NCBI RefSeq assembly: GCF_000496695.1
Contig: NZ_BAUJ01000015.1
Coordinates: 1 to 40,550 of the forward strand
Direction: 5' to 3'
DNA length: 40,550 nucleotides
Source of the DNA: Vibrio halioticoli NBRC 102217
GTDB lineage: Bacteria > Pseudomonadota > Gammaproteobacteria > Enterobacterales > Vibrionaceae
Shown: piece after piece, positions 1 through 8,452 of the stretch
Position numbering within the stretch: position 1 is the stretch's first letter
How the letters are laid out: every line of letters begins with the position of its first letter
Notes under the pieces: generated by a model
Told to the model about the DNA's origin: nothing
The model's database searches: none
Seen by the model: the letters and a program-made list of their open reading frames with translations, nothing else
Program-made: the position numbers and the translations under genes

Positions 1-42
1 AGTGTGATTGGTATAACGCCTAACTATGAGTCGATGTAAAGG

Positions 43-1227
43 TTAACCCGGATGACCGTCTTTTCTTGGCGTCGCTAGCATTTTAGCGAATTTTAATAGA
101 TACATACCAAAGCTAATCATCCATAACACAGTCGCCACATCAAGCAGTTGCATCATGTATTGTGGGAATAGACCGACGCCAACACTTCTTACTAACGCTG
201 ATAAAATCAAAGAGATAAAGGCAATGCGCATTTGCGGGCCTTCATAAATATTACGTCCAGTATGGCCCATAGTTACGCGAGTGATCATCGCTAAGATCAA
301 ACCCGCCAAAGCGCCAATGGCAAATAGATGCAGTGAAGTGTGTGCCAACCACGCGTTTGTGGTCAAGCCTTTAAGTAGCAAGTAGGCTGGGATACAAGCA
401 TAAGATGCGTGCAGAGACCATACTAGAGGCTCACCAAAGGTGGTCCATGGTTTCCAGCGCAATACTTTAATCAGTTGGAATACACCTGCCCAGATAAACA
501 ATGGCGTTTCTAATTGGCTCAGTGTCAGCGGGAAGAAGCTCAATATAAAGAGCAGAACAAGTGGCAGGTTACCGGCTAATTCAACCCATAGAATAGGGGT
601 TGGTTTTTCAAACTTCATACGAAGTGAAGTAAAGAACGGAATTACACGTCCACCCATTACCGATAGCAGTAACATAAACCACCACAACATGGCTTGCCAT
701 ACTGCGCTAGAGGTAAATGGTGCTACACCTTTAATGGTTGCGTAGCTGGCAAAGTTTGCCACTATAGCCAGTAGAAATAGCGGTACAAAAAATAGGTTTC
801 TCCAACCTTTTGATTTAAATACGCGAATAGCCACTTCATAAGCTACAGCCAATAAGAACAAGCTCTCAATAATCGAGATCACCCACAGTGGTGTCGCAGT
901 CCAAAATAGGATGCGTGGCGCCAGCCACAAAGCCACAATCAAGCCTAAACGTGAACCTTTGGTACCATTTACTCCAGTCCAGTTTTGTACTGCAGTCAGC
1001 ACAAAGCCCGCTACGATTGCCATTGAGAATCCGAACAGCATTTCATGAGCGTGCCACCAAAGGGCAGGAGCGGCTAGTGCGTCAGGTTGACCATTTTGAT
1101 AGGCGTAGATCCAAACTGGGATGGCAATAAAAGCGTATAACGCGCCTAATAGGAAAAATGGACGAAACCCTAGTCTTAGCAATGGTGTGATTGCTTCTTC
1201 TTTTGCTTTGTCGGTAATGTTTAACAT
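43..1227 (-). CDS. nnrS: NnrS family haem/copper membrane protein
   Basis: This 394-residue, highly hydrophobic protein has about 12 predicted membrane segments. The N-terminal part carries the family hallmark RPFFLLGA, followed by WWHAHEMLFGFS with two histidines in a membrane segment. A second histidine-containing segment (SLHLFAIGALAGLILAMITR, then VTMGHTGR) lies in the C-terminal third. NnrS proteins are inner-membrane haem/copper proteins linked to resistance to nitric oxide stress, and length and motifs fit the family well. The gene stands alone on the minus strand. Its upstream region has a TATACT -10-like box (1292-1287, minus strand) and GATGYA half-sites resembling NsrR sites at 1240-1273, which would fit NO-responsive control. 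Function within the family is inferred, not shown. Confidence 0.93.
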   Translation of the reverse strand: MLNITDKAKEEAITPLLRLGFRPFFLLGALYAFIAIPVWIYAYQNGQPDALAAPALWWHAHEMLFGFSMAIVAGFVLTAVQNWTGVNGTKGSRLGLIVALWLAPRILFWTATPLWVISIIESLFLLAVAYEVAIRVFKSKGWRNLFFVPLFLLAIVANFASYATIKGVAPFTSSAVWQAMLWWFMLLLSVMGGRVIPFFTSLRMKFEKPTPILWVELAGNLPLVLLFILSFFPLTLSQLETPLFIWAGVFQLIKVLRWKPWTTFGEPLVWSLHASYACIPAYLLLKGLTTNAWLAHTSLHLFAIGALAGLILAMITRVTMGHTGRNIYEGPQMRIAFISLILSALVRSVGVGLFPQYMMQLLDVATVLWMISFGMYLLKFAKMLATPRKDGHPG

Positions 1228-1239
1228 GCTAAAACCTTA

Positions 1240-1292
1240 AAGATGTAAATTAGATGCAACTTTAAAATACAGAGGCTGATAATGCAAGTATA
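1240..1292 (-). promoter_or_regulatory. Candidate nnrS promoter with NsrR-like half-sites
   Basis: On the minus strand a TATACT box (1292-1287) sits about 60 bp upstream of the nnrS ATG. Just downstream of the predicted start point lie two adjacent half-sites, AAGATGTAAAT (1240-1250) and TAGATGCAACT (1251-1261), then AAAATACAGA (1264-1273), whose reverse complement is again half-site-like. NsrR half-sites follow AAGATGYATTT. The dyad spacing is 2 bp longer than the usual NsrR palindrome and the -35 is weak, so this is only a candidate. Confidence 0.35.
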
Positions 1293-1478
1293 GTTAGGTT
1301 TTATCTGAGAGGTGTTTTATAAGAAAGGGCGCTGTCTAGTGAGCAATTAATTCGTCGTATTGTTGGTTTTCTACTTTAAAAACAATGTATTACTGTTGGT
1401 TGGTTGGTTTTTCCTATTATATGCAACCGCCGAAGAAATGTATGTTTTCATAAATTCAACCAATTACACTCATTTTCC

Positions 1479-2375
1479 TCAAGCAATCAAACTCAGGTGC
1501 AATTGGCATTTATAGGGTAGGTGGTCGAACTTCTTATTAAGCGCGGAGCGGGTCTTGGCAATGTCCTTTGGTGCGATAGACTGTTGTTGGTCTAGGTGCA
1601 TATCGATATCAATGCGCAGCTCTCCGCCGACTTTGGTGACTGCAGCAACCGTAAGATCAACATCGCCATCGGCGGGTAAATCCGTGACGCATTGATGCAC
1701 TTGCGAACATAATTTATGGTCAGCGGTCATATTTAGCAGTTCAGATAGGGCTTGTTTAAGCATCATAGCCGGAACTTTTAAAAAATAACCAGCCATTAAC
1801 AGCATCATTGCAGGGTCGGCATACACCGCATAGGCCGCAAAAGGTGTTTTGAGCAATAGCCATGCACTAATAAAGCCGACTAACACTGCAATACTGATTA
1901 AGGTGTCCATTTGCCATTGTTTTACTTCAGCGGCAATAAGTCCTGAGCCAATGCGCTCATTCTTACGAGCAATAAGCGCCCAACCAAAGGCGCAACCAAT
2001 CACATTGATAAGGCCAAATAGGGTTGCGACAAAAGTATTGATTTCATGGCCGCCACTTAATAGATCGTCAATAGCGGAATAGATGGAAATACACACTAAC
2101 GCCAAAATGACGGTGGCTTTAATGGCAATAACAATAGGCTCAAGAGCGGCTAGACCGTGCGGAAAACGTGTTGATGAAGGGCGAGCGATTAAGGTGGCGG
2201 CAAGCAGTGACAATAAAGTTAACACTAGGCTAATTAAAGAATAAGCCCCATCAAAGATGATAACCATTGAGCCAACCCAACTACCAAGAGCAATACCACC
2301 AATGGCAAACCCTAGAGTTAACAAGGCTGAATAGATTAAAATATCACGCTCAGAGGACGTTTCCCTACCACTCAT
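1479..2375 (-). CDS. Cation diffusion facilitator (CDF) family transporter
   Basis: The protein has 298 residues with about six membrane segments and a soluble C-terminal domain of about 85 residues. The second segment region carries FDGAYSLISLV and the fifth carries WQMDTLISIAVLV. These match the two conserved Asp-containing metal-site segments of CDF exporters, and HGLAALEP follows the first pair of helices as is common in this family. The C-terminal region (from about residue 215) is predicted cytoplasmic, ending in a beta-rich tail like other CDF proteins. The likely role is H+-coupled export of a divalent metal such as zinc, iron or manganese; the substrate cannot be read from the sequence. 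It is a single gene on the minus strand, downstream of and co-directional with a LysR regulator. A perfect-arm palindrome at 2517-2537 lies between the two genes. Confidence 0.88.
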   Translation of the reverse strand: MSGRETSSERDILIYSALLTLGFAIGGIALGSWVGSMVIIFDGAYSLISLVLTLLSLLAATLIARPSSTRFPHGLAALEPIVIAIKATVILALVCISIYSAIDDLLSGGHEINTFVATLFGLINVIGCAFGWALIARKNERIGSGLIAAEVKQWQMDTLISIAVLVGFISAWLLLKTPFAAYAVYADPAMMLLMAGYFLKVPAMMLKQALSELLNMTADHKLCSQVHQCVTDLPADGDVDLTVAAVTKVGGELRIDIDMHLDQQQSIAPKDIAKTRSALNKKFDHLPYKCQLHLSLIA

Positions 2376-2516
2376 AACAAACCTTTCTACAAATTAGTTA
2401 TTTGCATTGTTCGTTAGCATGCTGAGTTTTTCAACGCACGAATACTGTTTAACAGCATTGAAAGAGGCTGACAATAAAATAACCTGTTAAATATCAGTGT
2501 TTTATTTTATTTTTTA

Positions 2517-2537
2517 AGTGTCAATAATATTGACACT
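2517..2537. promoter_or_regulatory. Palindrome AGTGTCAA-N5-TTGACACT
   Basis: A perfect 8-bp inverted repeat (arms AGTGTCAA/TTGACACT, spacer TAATA) lies between the LysR gene stop (2549) and the CDF gene start (2375). The T-run lies on the wrong side for it to terminate the minus-strand LysR gene, so an operator for the CDF gene is as likely as a terminator remnant. Confidence 0.4.
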
Positions 2538-2548
2538 CACTGCTGTAG

Positions 2549-3427
2549 TTAGAAATCAAACAGATAATCACTGAGTTTATCGCACAGCCATACCATACCT
2601 GGGTGTGCTTCCATGCCAGATGAGGTAAACATGCAAAATTCTTCTTGGGTGAGGCCGTAAGTGTGTTTAATAACGGATAAGGTTTCGTTTCTAAGTAGAT
2701 GACGAATTAACGGCTCAGGTAATACGCCCCATGCTGCTTCGGTGCGTATCGTGCTTAGAATGTAGTCAAAGCTAGAAAAGCCAATGTGTTTAAGGGAAAA
2801 CGGCAGTAATTCGGGGTTATCTTTCTCGTTTAGGTAGGCCAACGTCACTTGCATGGCATTGCGCAGTTGTTCATCGGACACTCGGCGTAACTGACCTAAA
2901 GGGTGATCCGCATTACACACCGACATCATGCGTATCTTGCCAATCGGAGTAAATTCGATTCTGGGGTCATCGACACGTTCATAATCGATACCAAAGGCAA
3001 AATCGACCTGTTTGGTTTCAACCAAGTTTGATAGATCGCCACTAGATGCCAACACCGTATTGAAGGTGGTGGCAGGGTATTTGTTATTTAAACGGTGTGA
3101 TAGCTCTTGCCATGTGGCATCGGGTATAGCGTCATCTCTAGCAATCCAAACCTCGGCGGTAAAATCTCCGCGAATATGTTGGCAGGTTTGTTTAATGCGT
3201 GAGGCGGTCACTAACATCGATTCGCAATCTTTGAATATCGCCTTGCCGGCTTCAGAGAGTTCAAGGTTATTGCCACTGCGAATAAATAGCGCAGTCTCAA
3301 GCTCTTTCTCTAAGGCTTTGATTGCCATACTGAGCTTAGTACGGTTACAGTTTAATTGTCTGGCGGCTTCGGATACAGAGCCGTGTTGCGCGACCTGAAC
3401 AAAGGCATCAATATGAGAAAGATTCAT
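2549..3427 (-). CDS. LysR-family transcriptional regulator
   Basis: The length of 292 residues is typical for the family. The N-terminal winged helix-turn-helix covers residues 1-60 (MNLSHIDAFVQVAQHGSVSEAARQLN is the canonical LysR opening, with the recognition helix around NCNRTKLSMAIKALEKEL). The rest is the periplasmic-binding-protein-like effector domain. The gene is divergent from the methyltransferase at 3601, and the shared 170-bp region could hold its operator. The regulated gene is unknown; the downstream CDF transporter and the divergent methyltransferase are the obvious candidates. The codon choice and the ATG at 3427, preceded on the minus strand by AAAAGAGATCCA, look normal. Confidence 0.9.
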   Translation of the reverse strand: MNLSHIDAFVQVAQHGSVSEAARQLNCNRTKLSMAIKALEKELETALFIRSGNNLELSEAGKAIFKDCESMLVTASRIKQTCQHIRGDFTAEVWIARDDAIPDATWQELSHRLNNKYPATTFNTVLASSGDLSNLVETKQVDFAFGIDYERVDDPRIEFTPIGKIRMMSVCNADHPLGQLRRVSDEQLRNAMQVTLAYLNEKDNPELLPFSLKHIGFSSFDYILSTIRTEAAWGVLPEPLIRHLLRNETLSVIKHTYGLTQEEFCMFTSSGMEAHPGMVWLCDKLSDYLFDF

Positions 3428-3600
3428 TGGATCTCTTTTGCAAATATGTAAATATCCAAACTACCTGATTGGATGCTGAAAAATCAAGCAAGGCATGATC
3501 TAAAGCTGATATCTCCTTGTATTAAAGGTAATTTGGTATCTTTTTTTATCAAGATTTGCTTTACTCAGCTTAAGAAACAGTTTTAAGGATGGATAGTCAC

Positions 3601-4179
3601 ATGGTGCACAATTGGGATGATTATGCTACTGAGTGGGAAGCAAACCCAGCAACCACTCAATTTTCAGACCTAGTATTTGCTGAACTGCAAGCGCTTCATT
3701 CATTGAAGGGCGCTAATGTATTAGATTTTGGTTGTGGTACTGGCTTGTTGAGTCAACAAATGGCTCCTTTGGTGCGCAGCATTGTTGCTCTTGATGCTTC
3801 AGAAGCGATGATTGAGGAGTTGGATAAAAAGACCTTGGCTAATGTAGAGCCAGTGGTTGATTACTTAACTCGTGGTTTAGTGGCACAACATCCAGCCTTT
3901 AGAAAACAATTTGATCTTGTTGTTGCTTCATCCGTATGTGGCTTTGTGGCAAGTTTTCAAGAAACGGCAACCATTATTCATTCCCTATTAGATGAGCAGG
4001 GTATTTTTGTTCATTGGGACTGGTTAAGTGAGGATGGTAGCGACGGTTTAACTCAAGAATCGGCGCACACTATGCTGCATAGCGCAGGCTTCAACGATAT
4101 CGAAATTTCAATCCCATTTGAGATTACACTGGCTGACGGCACATCAAAACCAGTATTAATGGGTGTGGCGTATAAGTAA
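3601..4179 (+). CDS. Class I SAM-dependent methyltransferase
   Basis: A 192-residue protein with SAM-binding motif I NVLDFGCGTGLLSQ (residues 39-52) followed by an acidic loop after strand beta-2 (IVALDASEAMIEELD), the standard seven-beta-strand methyltransferase signature. FDLVVASSVCGFV marks motif IV. The small size and the absence of an extra recognition domain suggest a small-molecule or generic methyltransferase; the substrate is unknown. An in-frame ATG at 3589 exists, but AAGG (3585-3588) abuts it directly. The same AAGGA is 11 bp from the ATG at 3601, so 3601 is preferred. It is transcribed divergently from the LysR gene. Confidence 0.85.
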   Translation: MVHNWDDYATEWEANPATTQFSDLVFAELQALHSLKGANVLDFGCGTGLLSQQMAPLVRSIVALDASEAMIEELDKKTLANVEPVVDYLTRGLVAQHPAFRKQFDLVVASSVCGFVASFQETATIIHSLLDEQGIFVHWDWLSEDGSDGLTQESAHTMLHSAGFNDIEISIPFEITLADGTSKPVLMGVAYK

Positions 4180-4859
4180 CCAGATAACTTTAGGGCTTGG
4201 GCTTGTATCTTTTCATTAAAAAAGAGCAAGTCCTAAGGGTTTAACCAAGCATTCGATCTTTTTTTGAACTATTCAAATTTATATGCGGTGATTATGTATA
4301 TCGTATATAAAAATATCCTACTCCAAAAATACCTATTTTCGCTCAATTAAAGTTAACTTTTTATCGTGATTATTCTTGGTGTTTCTAGCCGAAATATTGC
4401 AGCCTTATTCTAGATAATAGCAACTGATTTCTATCTTAAAATTATTTTTCTGATTTCTCATTACTTCTATTAATCCGCCAAATAAAGGTAACGGCCTTAA
4501 TAATTAAAGTAACAAATGCTGCATAACATACATAATGTGTGATCTATGCACGCTTTTTATTTGGTTTATTAAAGAAACGTTACTACGCTTTTACAAAAGG
4601 CAATCTGTAATTCTGACCATTATATAGCGCATTGTTTTATATATTGACTAAAAATCAAAGGAGGGGAAAGGGTATTTATCTTCTGCAGTAAATTGCTGAA
4701 AGCAAATGAGCGGTTAGCAATTTTCATATAATCATAAATAAATCGATTAAGATTTTCGATATTAACAGTGTTTTAAAACAACTTACAAAACTATACATAC
4801 TTTTATACACATATCTTTATACACATATTTTTATACACATAGGTAAACGGAAAGACATT
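4180..4859. other. Long AT-rich intergenic region / porin leader
   Basis: These 680 bp contain no convincing ORF. A long-range inverted repeat, TAGGGCTTG with CAAGTCCTA (about 4191-4240), may be a weak terminator for the methyltransferase. A purine block (AAAGGAGGGGAAAGGG, about 4658-4673) is not followed by a usable start codon. The end of the region carries 14-bp tandem repeats just before the porin ribosome-binding site. Such long leaders are common in front of regulated outer-membrane protein genes, and a small RNA inside the region cannot be excluded. Confidence 0.6.
4802..4841 (+). repeat. Three 14-bp tandem repeats (TTTATACACATA core)
   Basis: TTTATACACATA occurs at 4802-4813, 4816-4827 and 4830-4841 with an exact period of 14 bp, preceded by a degenerate copy (CTATACATAC). 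The array ends 18 bp before the porin ATG, directly in front of the GGAAAG ribosome-binding site. Each unit contains a -10-like TATACA. A change in copy number would alter promoter or leader spacing. Confidence 0.9.
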
Positions 4860-5849
4860 ATGAAAAAGACAGTATTAGCAAGTGTAATTGCAGGTATCGC
4901 ATTTAGCGGTCAGACTTTCGCTGTAGAGTTGTATAATAATAGCGGTACTACTTTCTCCTTAGGCGGACACGTTTCTGTTGGTTTAGGTAATCCAGATTCA
5001 AATGATGATGCATATATTACCGATGATGATTTAGTCATTGAGTCTTTGTCACCTCGTATCAACTTTAATGCAACTCAAGACCTTGGTGGAGGCTTTACCG
5101 CTGACGCAAAGGGTGAGTGGGCTTTGAATATGCTTGAAGGTGGTGGTGAATCATTTAAAACTCGTTTGGGTTACATCGGTGTCACACACGAAATGTGGGG
5201 TCGAGTGGTAGGTGGTACGCAATGGTCACCATACTATGACGTGGGTGGTATTGCGGATATGCCAATCGCGTTTGCCAATGACTTCTTATATGTTGATGGC
5301 GGTAATCTAGGTACGGCTCGTGCTGAAAGAATGCTCTCGTATCGTAAAGGCTTAGACTTTGATTCATTTGGCTTAGACTTTGGTTTAGGTTGGCAGGGGC
5401 AAAATGGCAACTACGGCGATCGTGCTCAGGTAACGGTGTCGGCTAATTTCAGCAAGTTTATGGTCGGTTATGGTTTCACCACTGGCTCTAAAACAGGCCA
5501 AGACGATGCAATGGCAAACCTATTGTCGGCTAAATACGGCAGCTACGGCGACGGTCTGTACGTAGCGGGTGTATATGAAATGGGCAGTAAGTTCTATGGT
5601 GATTTTGATACAACCAATATCGAAGCCATCGTTGCTTATGCATTGGCAAACAGCCTTAACTTCTCTGTTAACTATGAGAGCATTGAAGATGACGACAACA
5701 ACGAAACTCAGTTGAGTCAGATGGCGTTGCAGGTTGAATATGACTTTACGCCAACATTTGTCGGCTACGCTGCTTATCAAATTGATTTGGGCGATGATAT
5801 CTCAAGCGATGATGATCGCTACGCACTAGGTGTTCGTTACTATCTATAA
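4860..5849 (+). CDS. Outer-membrane general porin (Gram-negative porin family)
   Basis: 329 residues. A clear signal peptide (MKKTVLASVIAGIAFSGQTFA, cleavage about residue 21) is followed by a beta-rich mature chain with porin features: FSLGGHVSVGLG at the start, SPRINFNATQDLGGGFTA for an early strand pair, and GRVVGGTQWSPYYDV resembling the loop-3 region. The C-terminal strand DDRYALGVRYYL ends in an aromatic pair plus Leu rather than the more common terminal Phe. Acidic loops (NDDAYITDDD, DDDNNE, DDISSDDD) are typical of marine porins. It would form a trimeric 16-strand diffusion channel. GGAAAG about 8 bp before the ATG is the ribosome-binding site, and a strong terminator follows at 5885. 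Confidence 0.9.
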   Translation: MKKTVLASVIAGIAFSGQTFAVELYNNSGTTFSLGGHVSVGLGNPDSNDDAYITDDDLVIESLSPRINFNATQDLGGGFTADAKGEWALNMLEGGGESFKTRLGYIGVTHEMWGRVVGGTQWSPYYDVGGIADMPIAFANDFLYVDGGNLGTARAERMLSYRKGLDFDSFGLDFGLGWQGQNGNYGDRAQVTVSANFSKFMVGYGFTTGSKTGQDDAMANLLSAKYGSYGDGLYVAGVYEMGSKFYGDFDTTNIEAIVAYALANSLNFSVNYESIEDDDNNETQLSQMALQVEYDFTPTFVGYAAYQIDLGDDISSDDDRYALGVRYYL

Positions 5850-5884
5850 TTCTTTTTCTTAGAACATCTTTTGTCACCCCCATC

Positions 5885-5914
5885 AAAGCAGAGCTATTAT
5901 TAGCTCTGCTTTTC
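5885..5914 (+). terminator. Rho-independent terminator after porin gene
   Basis: A 12-bp perfect stem (AAAGCAGAGCTA / TAGCTCTGCTTT, loop TTAT) is followed by T residues. It lies 36 bp after the porin stop codon. Confidence 0.9.
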
Positions 5915-5956
5915 TATTTGATACCAATAATTCGCTGGGCAGACAGCCAATTTTGA

Positions 5957-5985
5957 TTGGGGGTTTTGTGTAAACTTGCTACAAT
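5957..5985 (+). promoter_or_regulatory. Candidate queDE promoter
   Basis: TTGGGG (5957-5962), a 17-bp spacer and an extended -10 TGCTACAAT (5977-5985) lie about 50 bp upstream of the queD ATG. No obvious preQ1 riboswitch was recognised in the short leader. Confidence 0.55.
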
Positions 5986-6035
5986 TCGTGCCCTTATCTT
6001 TTTGTTCAAATTGACTCAACTTACAGAAGACCCCA

Positions 6036-6398
6036 ATGACTACTGAAATCTACAAAGAATTTATGTTTGAAGCGGCCCACAAATTACCTCACGTACCTGA
6101 TGGGCACAAATGTGGACGTTTACACGGACATTCATTTTTAGTTCGCCTTTATTTAAAAGGGGAAGTGGATCAACATACAGGTTGGATTATTGATTTCGGG
6201 GATGTAAAACAGAGCTTTAAACCGATTTATGACCGTCTTGACCATCATTACCTAAATGATATTGAAGGGTTAGAAAACCCAACCAGTGAAGTGCTGGCAA
6301 AATGGGTCTTTGAGCAAACTAAACCATTATTGCCGCTTTTGAGCAAAGTAGAAATCAAAGAAACGTGCACTGCTGGTTGCATTTACACGGGCGAATAA
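6036..6398 (+). CDS. queD: 6-carboxy-5,6,7,8-tetrahydropterin synthase
   Basis: The 120-residue length is typical of QueD. The zinc ligands are His15 (FEAAHKLP) and His30/His32 (RLHGHSF), and the catalytic Cys26 lies in [18 protein letters not shown] (Asp69-His70) completes the catalytic set and Glu109 in KET is the pterin-anchoring glutamate. The enzyme converts 7,8-dihydroneopterin triphosphate to carboxytetrahydropterin, the first committed step of 7-deazaguanine (preQ0/queuosine) synthesis in the cytoplasm. The stop codon lies one base before the GTG of queE, so the two are co-transcribed and probably translationally coupled. Confidence 0.95.
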   Translation: MTTEIYKEFMFEAAHKLPHVPDGHKCGRLHGHSFLVRLYLKGEVDQHTGWIIDFGDVKQSFKPIYDRLDHHYLNDIEGLENPTSEVLAKWVFEQTKPLLPLLSKVEIKETCTAGCIYTGE

Positions 6399-6399
6399 C

Positions 6400-7065
6400 G
6401 TGTTAAAAATTAACGAGATCTTTGAAACTATCCAAGGTGAAGGCTTCTTTACCGGTGTGCCGTCTATTTTTATTCGCTTGCAAGGTTGCCCTGTAGGCTG
6501 TGCTTGGTGTGACACTAAGCAAACTTGGGATGTACTGGAAGAGAAACAAACTGATTTTGGAACCATTATTGCTAAATCGGGCGATGATGAGTTTTGGTGC
6601 CAGCAGTCAGAACAAGATTTAGTAACTTATTGTTTGGCAAATTATAGTGCCAAACATGTAGTTATTACCGGTGGCGAGCCGTGTCAGTATGACTTGTTGC
6701 CCCTCACCACTAAATTAGAAGAACACGGGTTTCGTTGCCAAATTGAAACCAGTGGCACCTTTGCCATTCAAGCAACTGCAAATACTTGGGTGACGGTTTC
6801 GCCGAAAATTGGCATGAAAGGTAAATTACCTATTCAAGCTAGTGCGATGGCGAGAGCCAATGAAGTAAAACACCCAGTGGGCACGCAATCGGATATTGAA
6901 GATTTAAAAGCGCTATTGGCAAGCAGTCAGTTACAGCCCAATACTGAGATTTTGTTGCAACCAATTAGCCAAAAACCGAGAGCAACTAAATTGTGCATCG
7001 ATACCTGTATTGCCAATAATTGGCGTTTATCGGTACAAACGCATAAGTATTTGAATATCGCTTAG
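6400..7065 (+). CDS. queE: 7-carboxy-7-deazaguanine synthase (radical SAM)
   Basis: 221 residues with a GTG start one base after the queD stop. The radical-SAM cluster motif is C30-X3-C34-X2-C37 (GCPVGCAWCDTK), the CX3CX2C spacing used by QueE, preceded by the typical opening INEIFETIQGEGFFTG. ITGGEPC is the SAM-contacting GGE motif. The enzyme rearranges carboxytetrahydropterin to 7-carboxy-7-deazaguanine, the next step after QueD. Fragments such as TVSPKIGMKG and KHPVG agree with gammaproteobacterial QueE. A long imperfect terminator hairpin follows at 7096. Confidence 0.95.
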   Translation: MLKINEIFETIQGEGFFTGVPSIFIRLQGCPVGCAWCDTKQTWDVLEEKQTDFGTIIAKSGDDEFWCQQSEQDLVTYCLANYSAKHVVITGGEPCQYDLLPLTTKLEEHGFRCQIETSGTFAIQATANTWVTVSPKIGMKGKLPIQASAMARANEVKHPVGTQSDIEDLKALLASSQLQPNTEILLQPISQKPRATKLCIDTCIANNWRLSVQTHKYLNIA

Positions 7066-7095
7066 CTAAAGCTTAAAGTCGTAAAATATATAAAG

Positions 7096-7137
7096 AAACA
7101 GGGGTCTAAGCTAAGCTTTAGAACCCTGTTTTTGTTT
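7096..7137 (+). terminator. Terminator after queDE
   Basis: AAACAGGG (7096-7103) pairs with CCCTGTTT (7124-7131). An inner TCTAAGC/GCTTTAGA stem contains a one-base bulge, and the outer stem runs into TTTTTGTTTT. It separates queE from the convergent M15-like gene. Confidence 0.85.
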
Positions 7138-7163
7138 TCAATGTATACAATACAGTATCGTGC

Positions 7164-7802
7164 TTACCAATTTCTATATCCGCAAGTATCTATGTGAAAA
7201 CGTACCCCAGAATAGAGTCCCATTCCCATATCATTCTTTTTACCTTCACTTTTGTAGATCCCCCACAACTTTTTATGTAGCTCTTCACGACTGATATCGT
7301 TGATCGGCACCAGATCGAGAGCGCAGAAGCTCAAGTGCTTACTCTTGGTCGCCCCGCCAGAAGTTTGGTTGTAATACTGAGTTCTATCGCCAGAAACCGG
7401 CACCAGAGGCCCTAATACAGGCTCGACATGTTGCTGGATAAACTTCACAGTGCGCACCATATTCGGTACTAGCTTACGATCTGGGATGTTAAAGACGGCG
7501 GTTCCGTTCATGGCCCAGTTAGTGCCTTGTAAGAGAATAAGGTGCATGGGCATGGTTTTTAGTGGGACTTCGGTAATGCCGGCATCTTTAAGTTGTTGGG
7601 CAATTTCTTTTACCCTATCTTCGGCGCGATTCATTAACATCCAGCCTCTAAAGGCGGCGCGAGTGGGCACTTTATATCCTTTCACACTTATGACTAAGTC
7701 ATTGTATTCTAGTTCATTTTCCGATTCGTACAGCTTAAGATAATCATTGGAATAAACACTAAAACTAAGGGCACAAAATAACAGGCAGACAAGACGAATC
7801 AT
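7164..7802 (-). CDS. Secreted peptidase M15-like (D-Ala-D-Ala carboxypeptidase fold)
   Basis: 212 residues with a signal peptide (MIRLVCLLFCALSFSVYS). The C-terminal half holds the zinc-site pattern of M15/VanY-like peptidases: GGATKSKHLSFCALDLVP (SxHxxxxAxD type, giving one His and one Asp) and later VRFHIDTCGYR (second His). The N-terminal half (residues 20-110) is not recognised. The predicted function is cleavage or modification of peptidoglycan peptides in the periplasm. It is a single gene on the minus strand, convergent with queE and divergent from the broken DUF1353 gene. M15-like and DUF1353 proteins both occur in phages, so a shared phage origin is possible but unproved. Confidence 0.72.
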   Translation of the reverse strand: MIRLVCLLFCALSFSVYSNDYLKLYESENELEYNDLVISVKGYKVPTRAAFRGWMLMNRAEDRVKEIAQQLKDAGITEVPLKTMPMHLILLQGTNWAMNGTAVFNIPDRKLVPNMVRTVKFIQQHVEPVLGPLVPVSGDRTQYYNQTSGGATKSKHLSFCALDLVPINDISREELHKKLWGIYKSEGKKNDMGMGLYSGVRFHIDTCGYRNW

Positions 7803-7990
7803 GATACTTCTCCTTTGTATCTAGTGTTTGGAGTATAGACGGAAATAAGAATTTTGATCTAACTCACGAATTAAATAACGCACTACACATTGCTTAAATA
7901 ACAGCAGGGGATTTAAAACAGAATGCACTAGATTTACTAATGTATTTATCGATGTATTGACTTAAGCATTTATCAATAAAGGCAAATTCA

Positions 7991-8410
7991 ATGTCCGAAC
8001 ATATTTTGTATCGCGCAGGTTATAAGTATCAATTAGCCGAGCAGTTTGTGATTAAATTAGAGATATTTCCGTCGCAAGCCATAGAGATGGAATTTATTAG
8101 TTTAAACCTAGATGGATGACTAACTATTCGTTCAGGATATGCTTGGGATGGTCCGTCTGGGCCTGTAGTTGATACCACGCAAAATATGCGAGCATCATTA
8201 GTGCATGATGCGCTTTATCAGTTGTTACGCTGTGAATATTTGCCAGCAACCGCCAAAGATGCAGCGGATAAAATATTTGAGCAGTTATGTATTAATGACG
8301 GCGTAAATGAGTTTACCGCGCATATGTATTATTTGGGCTTAAAGTTGGGAGGCAAACCTGCCAGCGATCCCAGAAATCAAAAACCAAGGTTAAAAGCGCC
8401 GTGGCGTTAA
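7991..8410 (+). pseudogene. DUF1353 family gene interrupted by an in-frame TGA
   Basis: An ATG at 7991 with AAAGG upstream opens a frame that runs for 42 codons to TGA (8117-8119). It then continues in the same frame to 8410 without further stops. The part after the TGA (LTIRSGYAWDGPSGPVVDT, then MRASLVHDALYQLLRCEYLP) is the conserved core of DUF1353 proteins. The part before it (ending EFISLNLDG) is the usual N-terminal region, so a single codon separates the halves. The full length of about 139 codons equals a normal DUF1353 protein. A shorter product could start at the ATG at 8186 but would lack the core. Explanations are a recent nonsense mutation, a sequencing error, or readthrough of UGA-CUA. 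The function of DUF1353 is unknown. Confidence 0.8.
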
Positions 8411-8452
8411 TAAACATACTTTGAGTTATCTCCCGCCGGTCAATAAAACCCA

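Noticed and set aside
4658..4673. Strong Shine-Dalgarno-like purine block AAAGGAGGGGAAAGGG
   Set aside because: No start codon at a proper distance; the nearest ATG (about 4708) stops after three codons.
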